NCBI RefSeq assembly: GCF_900497805.2
Contig: NW_020948983.1
Span: forward strand, 16,230,621 to 16,294,620
Direction: 5' to 3'
DNA: 64,000 nt
Source of the DNA: Vombatus ursinus
Lineage: Eukaryota > Chordata > Mammalia > Diprotodontia > Vombatidae
In this document: positions 38,201 to 52,100 of the stretch, piece after piece
How positions within the stretch are numbered: the first letter of the stretch is position 1
How the letters are laid out: each line of letters begins with the position of its first letter
Program-made: the position numbers and the translations under genes
The notes under the pieces: model-generated
What the model was told of the DNA's origin: nothing
What the model saw: the letters and a program-made list of their open reading frames with translations, nothing else
Database searches by the model: none

Positions 38201-41200
38201 TAAAAATGTTAAATATAATGTCTGATCTCACCTGGAGTATTCTGTTCTGTTGTGAGTACCACAGTTTAATTAAGATATTGATAATCTGAGAAAAGTTCAG
38301 AGGCGGGACAACCAGGATGGCCAAAGGCCTTGAGTCCATGTTATATGAGGATCTGATGAACTGGGCATGTTTAGCTTAGAAAAGAGAAGATTTAAAGAAC
38401 AGCATTTTAGTGGTTTGTAAAGGCTGATGTGGAGAAGAAATTAGATTGGTTTTAAGGTAGAACCAGGAGCAATGGGTAGAAGTTATAAAAAGACAAATTT
38501 AGGTTTGCCATCAGGGCAAACTTAATGATCAGAATTGTCCAAAAGTGGAAGGTACTGCCTTAATAAGCAATTCATTCCATCTCTTTGGAAGTCTGCAAGT
38601 AGAAACTTGATGACTACTTGTTGGGTATATCATTGATATTCCTTTCATTTCTCAAATTCTGTGATTCTGTGATGTTTCGTCATTGTAAGGTGACTTTAAC
38701 AAAGTATACAAAAGGTATGATCGTAAAGGGCTCTTCTCCCAGGCTATCTCCCTTGTTTTGACTTTGTTTCCTTCCCTGTATAGACTTGACTCCATAGTCA
38801 TCCATTTCAAAAATGCATTGTACTCCATCCACGAATCCCTTGGCCACTTGACCTTTCACTGTTTCTTCTTTGCTAATTCTAACACTGGGTCACACTTAAC
38901 ATCCACCCTCTTTGGACAAGGGTCTGAGTGCTATTGGAGGAAGTCATGTATGTTTTGCATGATTTCATATGTATAATTTTTTAAAAGTTTTTTATACTTA
39001 TTTTAAACTAAAATACAAAATAAGAAAAGAAAGAAAAAAATTGCCATGTACCCAGCAGAATATAAAGGAGGACTCAATATAAAACAATAAATTTGCTTTT
39101 CAAAAAAACCTATATAATAAATACTACATGTTTTCAAAACTGTCCAGTTTTTCTTTGCTTCCTTGTAGTTTTTCTTTTGTTCTCTGCTATGTACTTTTTA
39201 CTTTGTTTTTTCCCCTTCCTCCTCCCCAAAGAAGGCTACAATTAAGCATGTGGTTGTGCATGTCTGTACACACACATATATATGTAGATACATACACATG
39301 TAGATACACATATGTAGATATCTATAGCTATATATATGTGTGTGTATACACACATGCATATACATATGTACATGTACTCATACATATATATGTAAGACCA
39401 TACTAGGCTTGTTTCCACTTGTCATCTGTTTCTCTGAAGGTAGATAGCATCTTGCTTGATAAGTCCAAATTTTTCCACATTTTTCTAAATCAACCATCTC
39501 ATTATTTCCTACACCAGAGCAATGTTCCAGCACATTCTATCTGAGAGATTGTCTATGAAAGTTTTTTCCCCCAATTTTCTGCATTCCTTCTATTCTTGAC
39601 TGCATAGGTTTTATTTATACAAGCAAATTTTAATTTAAAATAATCAAAATTAAAATTTTACACTTCAATAATGCTCTCACCTTATAATATAGTTTAAGGT
39701 CTGATACTACTGAATCTGCTTCCTTTACACCTTTTTTCCCCTGGTTTCTTTAAAGTTTCTGACATTTTGTTCTTCCAAATGAACTTTGTTATTATTTTTT
39801 CTAACTCAGTAAGATAATTTTTTAGTAATTTAATTAGTATGGCATTACATAAATAAATTAGGTAAAATTGTCTTTTTTTTATTATATTGGCTTTACCTAC
39901 CCATGAACAATAAATATTACTTCATCTGTTTAGATCTTACTTTATTTATATAAAAAGTATTTTATATTTATATTTATATAGTACCTGAGTCTGTTTTGGC
40001 AGGTATACTCTCAGGTATTTTATACTATCTAGTTATTTTAATGGTCTAAAGCAGTATTGAATAATATGACTGACACATGATGTAGTTTCCCTATTTTTTC
40101 TGTTTTGATTAAATCTATTTTAGCTTCAATTTTGTCTGAGATCATAATTACTACCCCTGCTTTTTTTACATAATAAATTCTACTCCTGGCCCATTTTTTA
40201 TATTTGTGTATATCTATCATTTTTGTATCATTTCCTGAAAGCAACATATTGTTGAATTCAGATTTTTAATCTGCTATCAGTTTCCATTTTATGGGTAAAT
40301 TTATCCCATTGACATTCTAAGCTATAATTACTTGTTGTATATTTTCTTCCTTCCTATTTTTCCTCACTATTCTATTTTCACCCTATTCCTATCCTTCTTC
40401 ATTCCTCTGCTTTACTTCTACCTGCTACCTTGCCTTCCTATTCCTTAACCTATCCACCCCTTCTTTATCCTCTCCTCCCACCCTATCCCCTTGCCCTCTT
40501 GTTTCTTTCTGCACTTAGAAGACTTTTATCCTCTTCTGGATATATATGTTGTTCCCTCTTTAACCCACTCCTGATAAAAGTAAGGTTTCTGTACTACCTG
40601 CCATCCCCTCTACTAGTTTCTTCTGTATCAATTTTTCCTTTTTTACCTCATTTGTGTAGGATAATTGCTCCTTTTTATCTCTCCCTAAACAGTTTAATTT
40701 TTTTTTAGAATCACTCCATCATACTCAGCTCAACCCAAGTCTTTCAAACTATTCAAATAAAAATGACAGTCATAAAAGGACTGATAATATTTTTATATAT
40801 AAGAAGTAAACAATTTGACCTGATTGAGTCCCTTATAATTGGTCCTTAATGTTTCTCTTACATTTCTCCTGAATGTTATATACTGAGTTTTCCTGTAAGT
40901 TCTGCTGCTTTTGTCACAAATATCTGAAAGTCTTTCAATTTATTAAATATCAATTTTTTTTGAATTCAGGATTATGCTTAACTCTACTGGGTAAGTTACC
41001 CCATGTTCATAACCCTGGTTCTTTTGCTCTTTGAAATATAGTATTCCAAGACCTACGGTCCTTCAATGTAGTAGCTGCTAGGTCTTTTGTAATCCTTATT
41101 GTAGCTCCACTATATTTCTATTGTTTTTTTCTTATTGCTTCCAATATTTTCTCCTTAACTTGAGAGCTTTGAAACTTAGCTATGATGTTCTTGTAAGTTT

Positions 41201-43091
41201 TCCTCCTGGGACCTCTTTCAGGTGGTGATCAGTGCATTTTTTATATTTCTGCTTTGCCTTATTCTAGAACTTCAGGGCAATTTTCCTTAATAATTTCTTG
41301 TAATATTGTATCAAGATGTTTTTTAATCATAATTTTCAAGCAGCTTGACTGACATATTATTTCTTCCCAATCTGTTCTCCAAATCAGTTGTTTTTCTGAT
41401 GAGATGTTTCATATTCTCTTCTATTTTTTCATTCTCTTGATTTTGTTTCATTATTTCTTTGTGTTCTTAGAACATCATTAGTTTCCCTTTGCCCAGTTCT
41501 AGTTTTCAAGGAATTATTTTCTTCCTTAAGTTTTTGATTCTCTATTTCAAGTCAGTTGACTTTCTTTTCATGATTTTGTTGTATTACCCTTTTTTTTCCT
41601 AATTTTTCCTCGATCTCTGTTATTTGATTTTAAGGTCCTTTTTAAGTTCTCCTAAGAAATCTTTTTGTGCTCGGGATCATTTGATGTTTCTCACTGAAAA
41701 AAGAAGTTGCTTTATTATCTCCATTATCTTCCTCTGAATATGAACCCATATCTTCTCTATCATAGTAGCTATCTGTGGTTGGGTTATTTCTCCTTTGTTT
41801 ACTCATTTTTACTTATTATTTTGTTTTATTTTATTTTTAGCAGCTGTTAGTGTGATCAAGTTCTAGTCTCAAGGTATAGGGAATGGTACTCCAAGCCTCA
41901 GGTCCTTCTTACTGTTATTTTCTGAGGTCAGTCCCAGGGCTCAGCCTTGGGTTTTCCTCTCCATTCCTAAGCCACAGCTAGAGCCCTGGGTCACAATGTC
42001 CTGCAAATGATTTTACTCTCTGTGGTCCCTCTGGTGGCTATAAACTACAGCTGTCCTGTCTGCCCTGAAACTGAAACCAGGGTCTTTGCTTTCCTGCAAG
42101 GGCCCACAAGCAGCAGGGTCCGCGCCCCTCTGCTACTGCACTCACCAGATTTGTGCTAGCTCCTTCTCCCTTGTAGCGGCAGCCCCACCCTTGACGTATC
42201 TGGTCAGCACAGCTATGCTTGGCATCCCTCGAAAGTGGAAGGTACTTCAACTCTGCAGAGACAACTGATGCTACCCACCTGAATTTCCTGTTCTATATTT
42301 CTTTGTTCCTTCACCAATCCTTTTCTTCTTTGCTCTGATCTGAGAGAACAAGATAGCCCTTTTCTTTGTCACAGATAATCCTTCCTTTTCTCCGCATAAC
42401 CTATCCCCTTAGGGACTTTGTTTCATCAATGAATCCTTGAAGAAGGAAGAAAGGAAATAAGCATTTATTAAGTACCTACTATGTGCTAGGCATTGTGTTA
42501 AATGCTTTGAAAATATTATTTCATTTGATCTTCACAACAACCCTATGTTTTAGATGCTATTATTATCCCCATTTTACAGTTGAGGAAATAGGCAAACAGA
42601 GGTTGTGATTTGCCCAGAGTCACGTAACTATTAAGTGTATTTGAATTAAGGTCTTCCTGGCTCCAGGCCCAGTGCTCTATCTACTATGCCATTTAGCTAC
42701 TTTAGTTATGTATTAGACCCATAGTTCTTTCTTCCTCCTCTTACAAGAAATTCAGCACATATGTTACAGTCTTCCTCTATGCTCAAATTTCTTTGCTTTT
42801 TGGAGACTTCAATCATTATGTCAATGTCTCCACAAACACCTACCAGTTTATCATCCTCCTCAAATCCCATGACGTACAGCTTCACTTCACTCTACCTCAG
42901 TCACACAGAGGGATAAGCATTGATTAATTCTTTGTTTTTGTTTTTTTGATTGATTCTTCAAGCTTGTATTATATATCTACCATGTGCCAGGCACTGTGTG
43001 AGTTGCTCGTAGTACAAAGACAACAACAGAATAGTCCCTGCCCTAAATGAGCTTCTGTTCTGTTGGGGGAAAATAACATATACACAGATTA

Positions 43092-43139
<48 letters not shown>

Positions 43140-46100
43140 TTAGGGGGCAGCTAGGCAGCACAGTGGATTGAGCACTGGGCCTGGAGTCATGAATACCTGA
43201 GTTCAAATCTGGCCTTAGATACTTACTAGCTGTGTGACCTTGGGAAAATCACTTAACCCTATTTGCCTCAGTTCCTCATTTATAAAATGAGCTGGAGAAG
43301 GAAATAGAAAACCACTCCAGTATCTCTGCCAAGAAAACCCCAAATAGAATCATGAAGAGTTAGAAATGACTGAACAACAATATATATATGTGTATGTATA
43401 CACATGTATGTATATACACATGTATATGTATATATATACACACATACACATATGTATGTATCTATATCTATATATTTGAAAGACAATGTGGTGTATGAGA
43501 AAAAGGATTGAGTTTAGAGTCAGAAGACCTAGGTTTAAGTTCCACCTTTGACGTTTATTAGCAAGGTTCTTCATCTGTAAAAAGGGGATATTTGTGAATC
43601 AAATCACAACATAGTTGTGAATCAAATTACATAATATATGTGAATCACCATGCAAATCTTAAAATTCTACATAAATGTTAGCTACTACTTCTATTATTAT
43701 CTTTAAAAATAGTAGGAAATTCCTGGTTAAATCTGGTGACTTGACCTTTCAGGAAAATAGAAATTTCTATGCCTCAGTTTCAGATTTTGCTCTTTGAAAG
43801 GTGAGTTGATCCCTTTAAGATCTGAATTTATGGAGCAGCTAGGTGGCACAGTGGATAGAGCACCAGCCCTACAGTCAGGAGGACCTGAGTTCAAATCTGG
43901 CCTCAGACACATAACACTCACTTAGCTATGTGATTCTGGGCAAGTCACCCAACCCCAGTTGCCTCACAAAAAAAAAATCTGTATTTATAATCTGTAAAAG
44001 AAGTCATGGGCTTACCACTTTGTCACATTACCTCTTCCTCTTTTCAGATTTATTTCAAAATTTAAAAAAGAAAATCAAATGTTATGTTTTCTTTAAGAAG
44101 TTATAGCAAATATTTTATTTTCAAATGATTTTTAAAATATGCTCTACAGGGATCAGTTTACACCTATACTTTCGGTGAAGAACCAAAAGTTAAAACAATC
44201 TTGGATGCATACAGTGGCAATATACAGGCAATTGACTTTATCACACCTGGAAACAAATACTGCATGGTGAGGAATTTTCCTATATCTGTCACAGGATGTA
44301 GTAGAGTTGAAATATTTAAAATGTAAACACTTCAATATAAAAAAATTTGACTAATGTATCAGTATTGGAAACTGTCTCTGAACTAAATGTTTGCAAGTAT
44401 GTGACAAGGAATAAGATCTTGAAGATTTTGGTTGGAAGTTAAATTTATTATTAGTTCATAACCTTCTTCAACAAGTGTGAATTGATATTATCACAATGTT
44501 AAGACCATTGAAGTTATTTCATTCCTGACAATAAAAAAGCAAGCAAGAAATCTTAAGAGAACATCCCTATGCTAGCTTTCCAAAGAGGCATTTCAGTACA
44601 TTATTTGCAATAGTTAAATATTGAGCAAACTTACATGGTTTATTTATCTCTAGTCCAAATGATACATTTATATCTGAGGTTTAAAAAATTTTAAGTGAAG
44701 TTGTTGAAATATGTTGTATCACAGGAAAAGCAAGAAAACACCCTCATTGACATATTGTTCCAATCTCTTTGGACCAAACCACCAGGTATATTGTAGCCAG
44801 GGGATCATTTCCTTCAGTGGCTGTGATGCTATACTTGTGATCAGCTAAAAAAATTTGTTTCACTATTCACTTGCTCTTCCAAAAAGCTCATCAATTGTGG
44901 TGTAGAGGAAACAGCACTGACTTGAAACTAGATCTGAATTCTGCCTCTTGCTAGCTGTGTGATTTTTAGCAAATTACTTCATTTCTCCTGTGCCTCAGGT
45001 TTCTCATCTTTGTAAAATGAGGTGAGGGGAGGTTAGGGTTAGACTAGACAAATTCTAAGATTCCTTCTATCTCAAAATCAATGACAAATTTAATTAGTTT
45101 TGAATTTCACGTAATCAGAAGGAAATGTTTGATATCCAGAATCTCTTATGGAAGAACCTGGTCTGTTTTCAAGGACTGTCCAAACCAATAAAATTCTATT
45201 CAAGAGCTTAACAATAAGGTGCTAGATAACTGATCTTATCACTTTGCTAGTCACATATTCACTTCTCAGCCTTTTTTCTTCATATTTGTCTAAAAGAGGT
45301 GTCAGGTCTCAAATTCTATGGAATTTTTACTTAAGTGCTAATTCTATGAAAGAATAAAAATATGGGAGCAAATTTTGATATATTTTTAAAAAGAACTTTG
45401 GGAGGGTTTAAAAAAAATTCACACATGTTCCCTGGGAAAAATTCCTTTCATTATCTTATTACACAATTTCTAGCTTAAAATATTATATATTTAATGTATT
45501 TAATTATCATAAGCTTTTTAAAAGTGTAGTAAAGATATTGTCCAATGCATCTTTAAATTACAAGTGTTGGTGTTGAAATTTTCATCTTGATTTAATTGTC
45601 CTTGATTTGTATAAATGATACTCATGGCCCATTTTCAAGCTATAACAGAATATGGAAAAAGTTCACTTTCCATAGAAAACAGTTTCTATGCTTATGCTTT
45701 TTTTTTTTATTGCTTGTATGTTAAAGTCAGTAACCATTTTAGGAGAAATCTGTATTTGGTTGTTAGAGAATGGATCTCATGTCAGCAAATTACACCTTAG
45801 GACCGAGGTATGTATACTTAAGGGGTAGGTAATTTTCATGTTGGACACAATACAAGTTTGTCTCTTCATTTTCACATGATCTTATTTTCTCAGGAAATGT
45901 CCTTGTTTATCAGTTTGTATATATTTTATCTTTTGCCATTCTGCAATAACTTTGGTGTATGTAAGCGCACTCTAAAGTCATACAATTGAATATCACACAA
46001 AACATTGCTTGTATTTTACCCAAGACATAATACTGTATTACTGGTGTTTCAAAGATGAAATTTCATTAAGCATAATATCAAATTATAGAAAGATCAGGAA

Positions 46101-49100
46101 GAAATGAAAGAATGATTTATATGTATTTCTTGTTATTATTAATATTTTGTTCATGTCCGTTGGATACATGGCACAGTTCTAGGTATTATGAAAATCTGAC
46201 AGTAATTAGAGATGATGCTGTCTCATTCCTTTATAAGATTCTGATTTCAATTCAAAAAGTAGACTGTGACACTAAACCTTACATATAAGTCGGAGGATTA
46301 CAGGGCATTAAAAAGCTAGAGAATGAAGTTTAAGGGGGTCAAGTCATAATAAAAGGACTAAAATTATAAATTATTTACCCAAACTTGTAAAAGACAGGAA
46401 ATCTCTATGATCTATTTAACTGTGACTCAGTTTTGATATTTGGTTGTTTCTATTTAGAATCAAAGAATGTTAGATTTTGAAAGAACTTCATAGATCATGA
46501 GTCCAATCCCTTCATTGTACAGCATGCAAGAGAAGGGAAGTCACTTGTCCAGTATCCCATAGAGAGTTAGAAGCAGAGATGGAGCTAGAATTCAGGTCTG
46601 AATCCTGATTGAGTACCCTGTCTACTTTACCATGCTGCTTCCTTTCTTTTGGGCATGGAGGAAACAGAAGCAATATAGAAGAGCGATTTTTGTATTCAAT
46701 ATTCAGTATTTTTTGTACTACTTAAATTGTACCTGTGCATCCTAGAAGAGATTAATAGTAGACTAGGTTCCTTATGCAGTGCAATCCACATTCTCTTTTT
46801 TAAGAATTCAGCTACCTGCTAGTTAGAAGAATCAATGCAACAATGGTGACATTTTTTTTTATTGTGCCTTGGATAGTGCCACTTTTGGGTGCTTCATGAC
46901 CTGGTGATCCCTAAGTTTGGCTTAGTACTTTGCACAATATCTGGTTATAGTTGAAGGATTAAGAGGGCATAACAATAAGCAGGATATCATCATCTATCTT
47001 TGCAATATCCTAACACATAATAGAATGATCATTTGAACTGATTATTCAAAAAGTTTTTGAATAATTTATTTTATCATTCCATATGGGAAAAGACTCAACC
47101 TGGGTTAACCTAACAAAATAACTTTTTTTTTTAATTTTTAGGCAATTGGGGTTAAGTGGCTTACCCAGGGTCACACAGCTAGTAAGTGTCAAGTGTTTGG
47201 TCTGAGGCCAGATTTGAACTCAGGTCCTCCTGACTTCTGGGCTGGTGCTCTCTCCACTGTGCCACCTAGCTGCCCCAGAAAATAATTTTTAAATACTAAT
47301 TTATTCAATAGATGTCTATCTATTAAGCAACTATTGTGTGTGTATTTTCCTAGTTGCTTACTGAAGAGACAAAAGAAACAGAAGATAACACTTGCCTTCT
47401 AGTTTATTTTTATCTATTTGAAGAAATGATATGCCCATATGAAACAATTGGAATATTATACAAGTCATGGTAGCTAAAGACCTATGTTCTTGAAGAGGTA
47501 ATATGTTGTTCAGTCTTTCAGTCATATTCAACTCTTTGTGATACTGTGTACCATGCTGTCCATGGGGTTTTCTTGTCCACAGTACTGGAGTAGTTTGGCA
47601 TTTCATTCTCTAGTGGATTAAGGCAAACAGAAGTTAAGTGATTTGCCCAGGGTGACACAGATAGTAAGTGACTGGGCCCGATTTGAACTCAGGTGTTCCT
47701 GACTCCAGGCCCAGAACTCTATCTGCGTATCCATTTAGAATGAATGTATTGTGGAATGTGGTAAAAGATGTTGATCTAAGCCTAATTTTTGCTAGACTGC
47801 TTTTCAGTTTTCTCAGAAGTTTTTATTAGATAGGGAATTCTTTCCTCAGTTATTTTTGTTTTTTGCTCTATTGAACAGTGAATTGTTGAGTTCCGTGTTT
47901 CTGATTCTCCCTGGATAGTTTTGATAACTGCTTCTTTATAATATAATTTGAGGTCTAGAAGTACTTTACCCCCTTCATCTCTACTTTTTTTCATCATTTT
48001 CCTTGATATTCTAGATCTTTTGTTTTTCTAAATGAATTTTGTTATTAGGCTAGTTTTTTTTAAATGAAGTATGAGGTGATGTTCTCAGCTGAGGGTTGGG
48101 GGAAGGGATGTGTTAGAGAGTTGAGAAATATAAAGGTTTGGAACAGCTGCTGTGGAGAATGGGCTAGTGAATCAATTAGTGCGGAAAAGAATGGTTGCCT
48201 TCCTACAGTGAGGACCTAATTGAAAGTAGAATATACTGGACCCAATCAGCATGGTTTCATGATTTCCTCTAGCTCAGTTCACAAGCATATGAATAGGAGA
48301 AAAGAAAGGTAGTGGGAGTAATCTAGGGTTTTTGTTGTTCAGTTATTCAGTCACGTCTGCCATTGCTGTCCGTGGAGTTTTCTTGGCAAAGATAATGGAG
48401 TGGTTTTGCCATTTCTTTCTCCTGTGGATTAAGGCAAACAGAGGTTAAGTGACTTGCCTAGGGTCACACAGTTATGAAGTGTCTGAGGCCATATTTGAAC
48501 TCAGATCTTCCTGACGAGGGTTAAACCTTCCTTAATCTAGGGTTAGGCTTTGGTAAGTCTTGATTAACAATAAAACAAGGGGGCAAGGGGTTTGAAAGTA
48601 GAGGATAGTGTAGAGTAGAATTGATTCTCCAAGAAGTTGAGGTAGGAAAGGAAGGAGAGTGTAACCAGTGCATGGATGATGGCCTGGGAAAGATCTGAGA
48701 GATAGAAGGAATAAAACTCACAATGAGAACAAAAAACAGTGTTAGAAATAGTAAGGCATAAGGAAAGGTGGGATGATAAAAGACTATGATCAAATAAAGG
48801 AATTTCATAGTTCATAAACAAAGAACATGGAACATTTGTGGGCAAGATCAAGGATATGACCATCTTTGTGTGTGGCTCAGGTCCTTGGTTTCCTCATATA
48901 TAAAATGAGAGGATTGGACTAGATCAGGAGTTTTTAATATTTTGTGTATCATGGACCCCTTTGGTAATCTGGGGGAAGCCTATGGACCCCTTCTCAAAGT
49001 AATGTTTTTAATTTAATTTCATTTAAAACATGTAAGATTACAAATAAAATGAATTATATTGAAATACAAATGTTTTTTAAAAACAAGTTCACGAACTCTG

Positions 49101-52100
49101 GGTCTAGATGAACTCTTAAGGTCCCTTATGTAAGGCAACTGCAATCACATGATGTAATTATGAAGTAATAAAATTGATTCTATAAGCCTCACATAAGAGT
49201 GACTCTTTTTATTTCCAGTAAATCTGCTATGCATGACTTCAATGGTCTAGTAAAACAACTATCACAAGTCTCCTAATCCATGATGTCTTTGTCATTATTC
49301 CAGTATATGTGTCCTCTCTATATTTCTAATTCTTTTAAACCTGATTCTTTTAAATATGTCTAGGAGGGAAGCACTCCAGGAAGGAAGAGGTAAGCAATCA
49401 CAGATGAATCCCAATTTCTCTCCCAGCTTTGTTTCATTATATGTAATTTCATATGACTTCAGTATGACTCAGCATTCTGAGCTCTCTAGTTTCCTTGGCC
49501 TTGGTGAGGAAAATTCTCATTTCTTATTTCAGCTGAGATAAGGGTGACTTTAAAAAAAGTCTTTAATAGGTCAACAAGGAGTAAATTTTTAAAAAGTAAT
49601 TACTCAGGATATTAACAAATGAGTTTAATGAGGAAGAGACTCGTACCCTATCCTAACTATGGCAGTTTATAGAGACCTGTTGCTAATCTTCAATTTTGTC
49701 TTTGCCTTGACAGAGCTAAGGAAGGAAGAGATTTATCCTTTCATAGACCAAGAGAGCTAGAGACATCAGAGTGTTTGTAGAAGCCACGTGTCTTTTATTT
49801 CTCATACTTTAGGGAGTAGAGAGCTGGAGATGTTAGAAAGATGAAAATGTGTATGAAGGAGAGATGGACTTCATTTGTGATTACTGATCTCTTCTCTAAT
49901 AGTCCCTCACAATGATCTAGAACAGTTGGGGTTAATTAAAAAAGAAATGGGTGTCAATAAGGATCCCTGTGGGCTTAGAAAGACTTAGAAAACCACATTT
50001 TAATATTATCTACTTTTTTGTATTTTTATTTATTTTGTTAATTATTTCCTAGTTATATTTTAATCTGGTTCCAGCTGCATTCTAGAGTATTGTAGGCTAC
50101 ATGTAGTTTATGGATTATGTGTTTGGTACCTCTGACCTAGAATTTTAAATAGGTTAAAATTAGTCTTAGATTTTTAAATAATTATTTTATGTATTATTAT
50201 TGATCAAATTACTTTTATGTATCAGATTATAATTAAAATTATCATGTGATTATAATTTATTTTTAAGAAAATCTCTTGATAAAGTTCATAATTCCCACGT
50301 TTTTGACAAAGGAATTTTTTCAATACATGTCACACATTTCTTTGAATCCTTAGGCATTCACATTTCCAGAATAATAATGGTAGTAGTAATAGATGATATT
50401 TACATAGTGCTTTAATGTTTACAAAGCACTTTAACAAATATTTCTTCATGGAATCCTCACAACAACCCTATGGGATGAGCAGTATAAGTATTGATACCTT
50501 CTTTTTTTTTTTTACATGTATTTAGGGTTTATATTGCAACCCAGAGCCACCTATTTGCCCATTCAGCCTTTGCAAAGCCAGAGTAGAGTTCTCATGTGAG
50601 TCTTTATGCTACAGCTAAAACTTTGGGGGTTCATTTTAACTAGGTAAATGATATGGCTTGCTGCCCCTCCTCGCTTTCAGTTGCTCTGGGAACCAGTGCA
50701 GGATATATCCAGTTCCTTGACGTTACTGATGCTGAATTACCTCAAGTTGTTCATAATGTTTTCCTGACCCGATCTTCAATACAGCATGTGCAGTGAGTAT
50801 AACTGGAAATGAGTGCAACTTGTGATACCTTGTATGATATGTTTGCTGGGAATAACATGAATCAGCGGTTTTGAGGTGATGGCATGGAGATAGTAACTCT
50901 TGGCCTCCATAGTTACTAACTCTAGCTGAATGTTAAAGGGACATAATAGGTTTCTTCTCAGTGTGGTATATCATATGTTTCAGTGTGTTGTCATAATTTT
51001 TACTTTGATTAATGAAACATTTTAACATTAACATTAAACATTAAATGAACATTAACATAACATTAAATGAAATATTCTAACATTAACATTTTACTCTTTT
51101 TTAACATTAAATTTTGAGAAATTTCAAAATATCTTAATTTTTTTTCTTTTGTGATATTATCAGATATTGATTACAGGGCACCACGATGTGGCATGTGGCA
51201 TTTCACTCATGTCATTTTCTGTGATTAAAATATTCACTGTAGGCTATTATTGTATAATTTTAATTGAATCAACTCTTTTGTAACTCAGTTTTATTTTGTT
51301 TTTAGTTCTGAATTCTTGCCCTCACACCTTTCCCCCTCTCCCTCCAGAGTGAGAAGGCAAGAAAAACAAAACCTGTTACAAATATTTATAGTCAAGTAAA
51401 ACAATTTTCTACGTTAGCCATGTTTTAAAAAAAAAAGAAAAAAAATGTTTCAATGTGTAGTCTTAGTCTACGAGCTTTCTGGAGTGGATAGCATGTTTCA
51501 TTATTCGGAAAAAAAATGTTTCAATGTGTAGTCTTAGTCTACGAGCTTTCTGGAGTGGATAGCATGTTTCATTATTCGTCCTTTGGATTTGTGGTTGGTT
51601 AGTGTGTTGATCAGAGTTCCTAAATTTTTCAGAGTTGTTTATCTTTTTGATATTTTGGTTATTGTATAAGTTGTTCTCCTGATTCTGTCACTTCACTTTG
51701 CATTACTTTATACTCATATTACTAAGTTTTTCTGAAACTGGCACCTTCATAATTTCTTTTTTTTTCTTTTTTTTTTTGTTTTGTTTTTTGTTGGGCAGTG
51801 GGGGTTAAGTGACTTGCCCAGGGCCACACAGCTAGTAAATGTTACATGTCTGAGCCCGGATTTGAACTTAGGTCCTCCTGACTCCAGGGCCGGTGCTCTA
51901 TCTACTGCACCACCTAGCTTCCCCTACCTTCATAATTTCTTACAGCACAATAGCATTCCATTACCTTCATATACTGTAACTTGTTCAGCTATTCCTCAAT
52001 TGATGGACACCCCCTTAGTTTCCAATTCTTTGCTACTAAAAAAAAAAAAAGAGCTGCTTGCTGTAAATATTTTTGTATGTGTGGGGTTTTTTCCCTTTTT

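Noticed and set aside
44267-50643. Loss of a conserved CFAP43 exon between exons 10 and 12
   Set aside because: A first pass found no match to the conserved WW motif, but the exon is present at 45727-45807 in diverged form.
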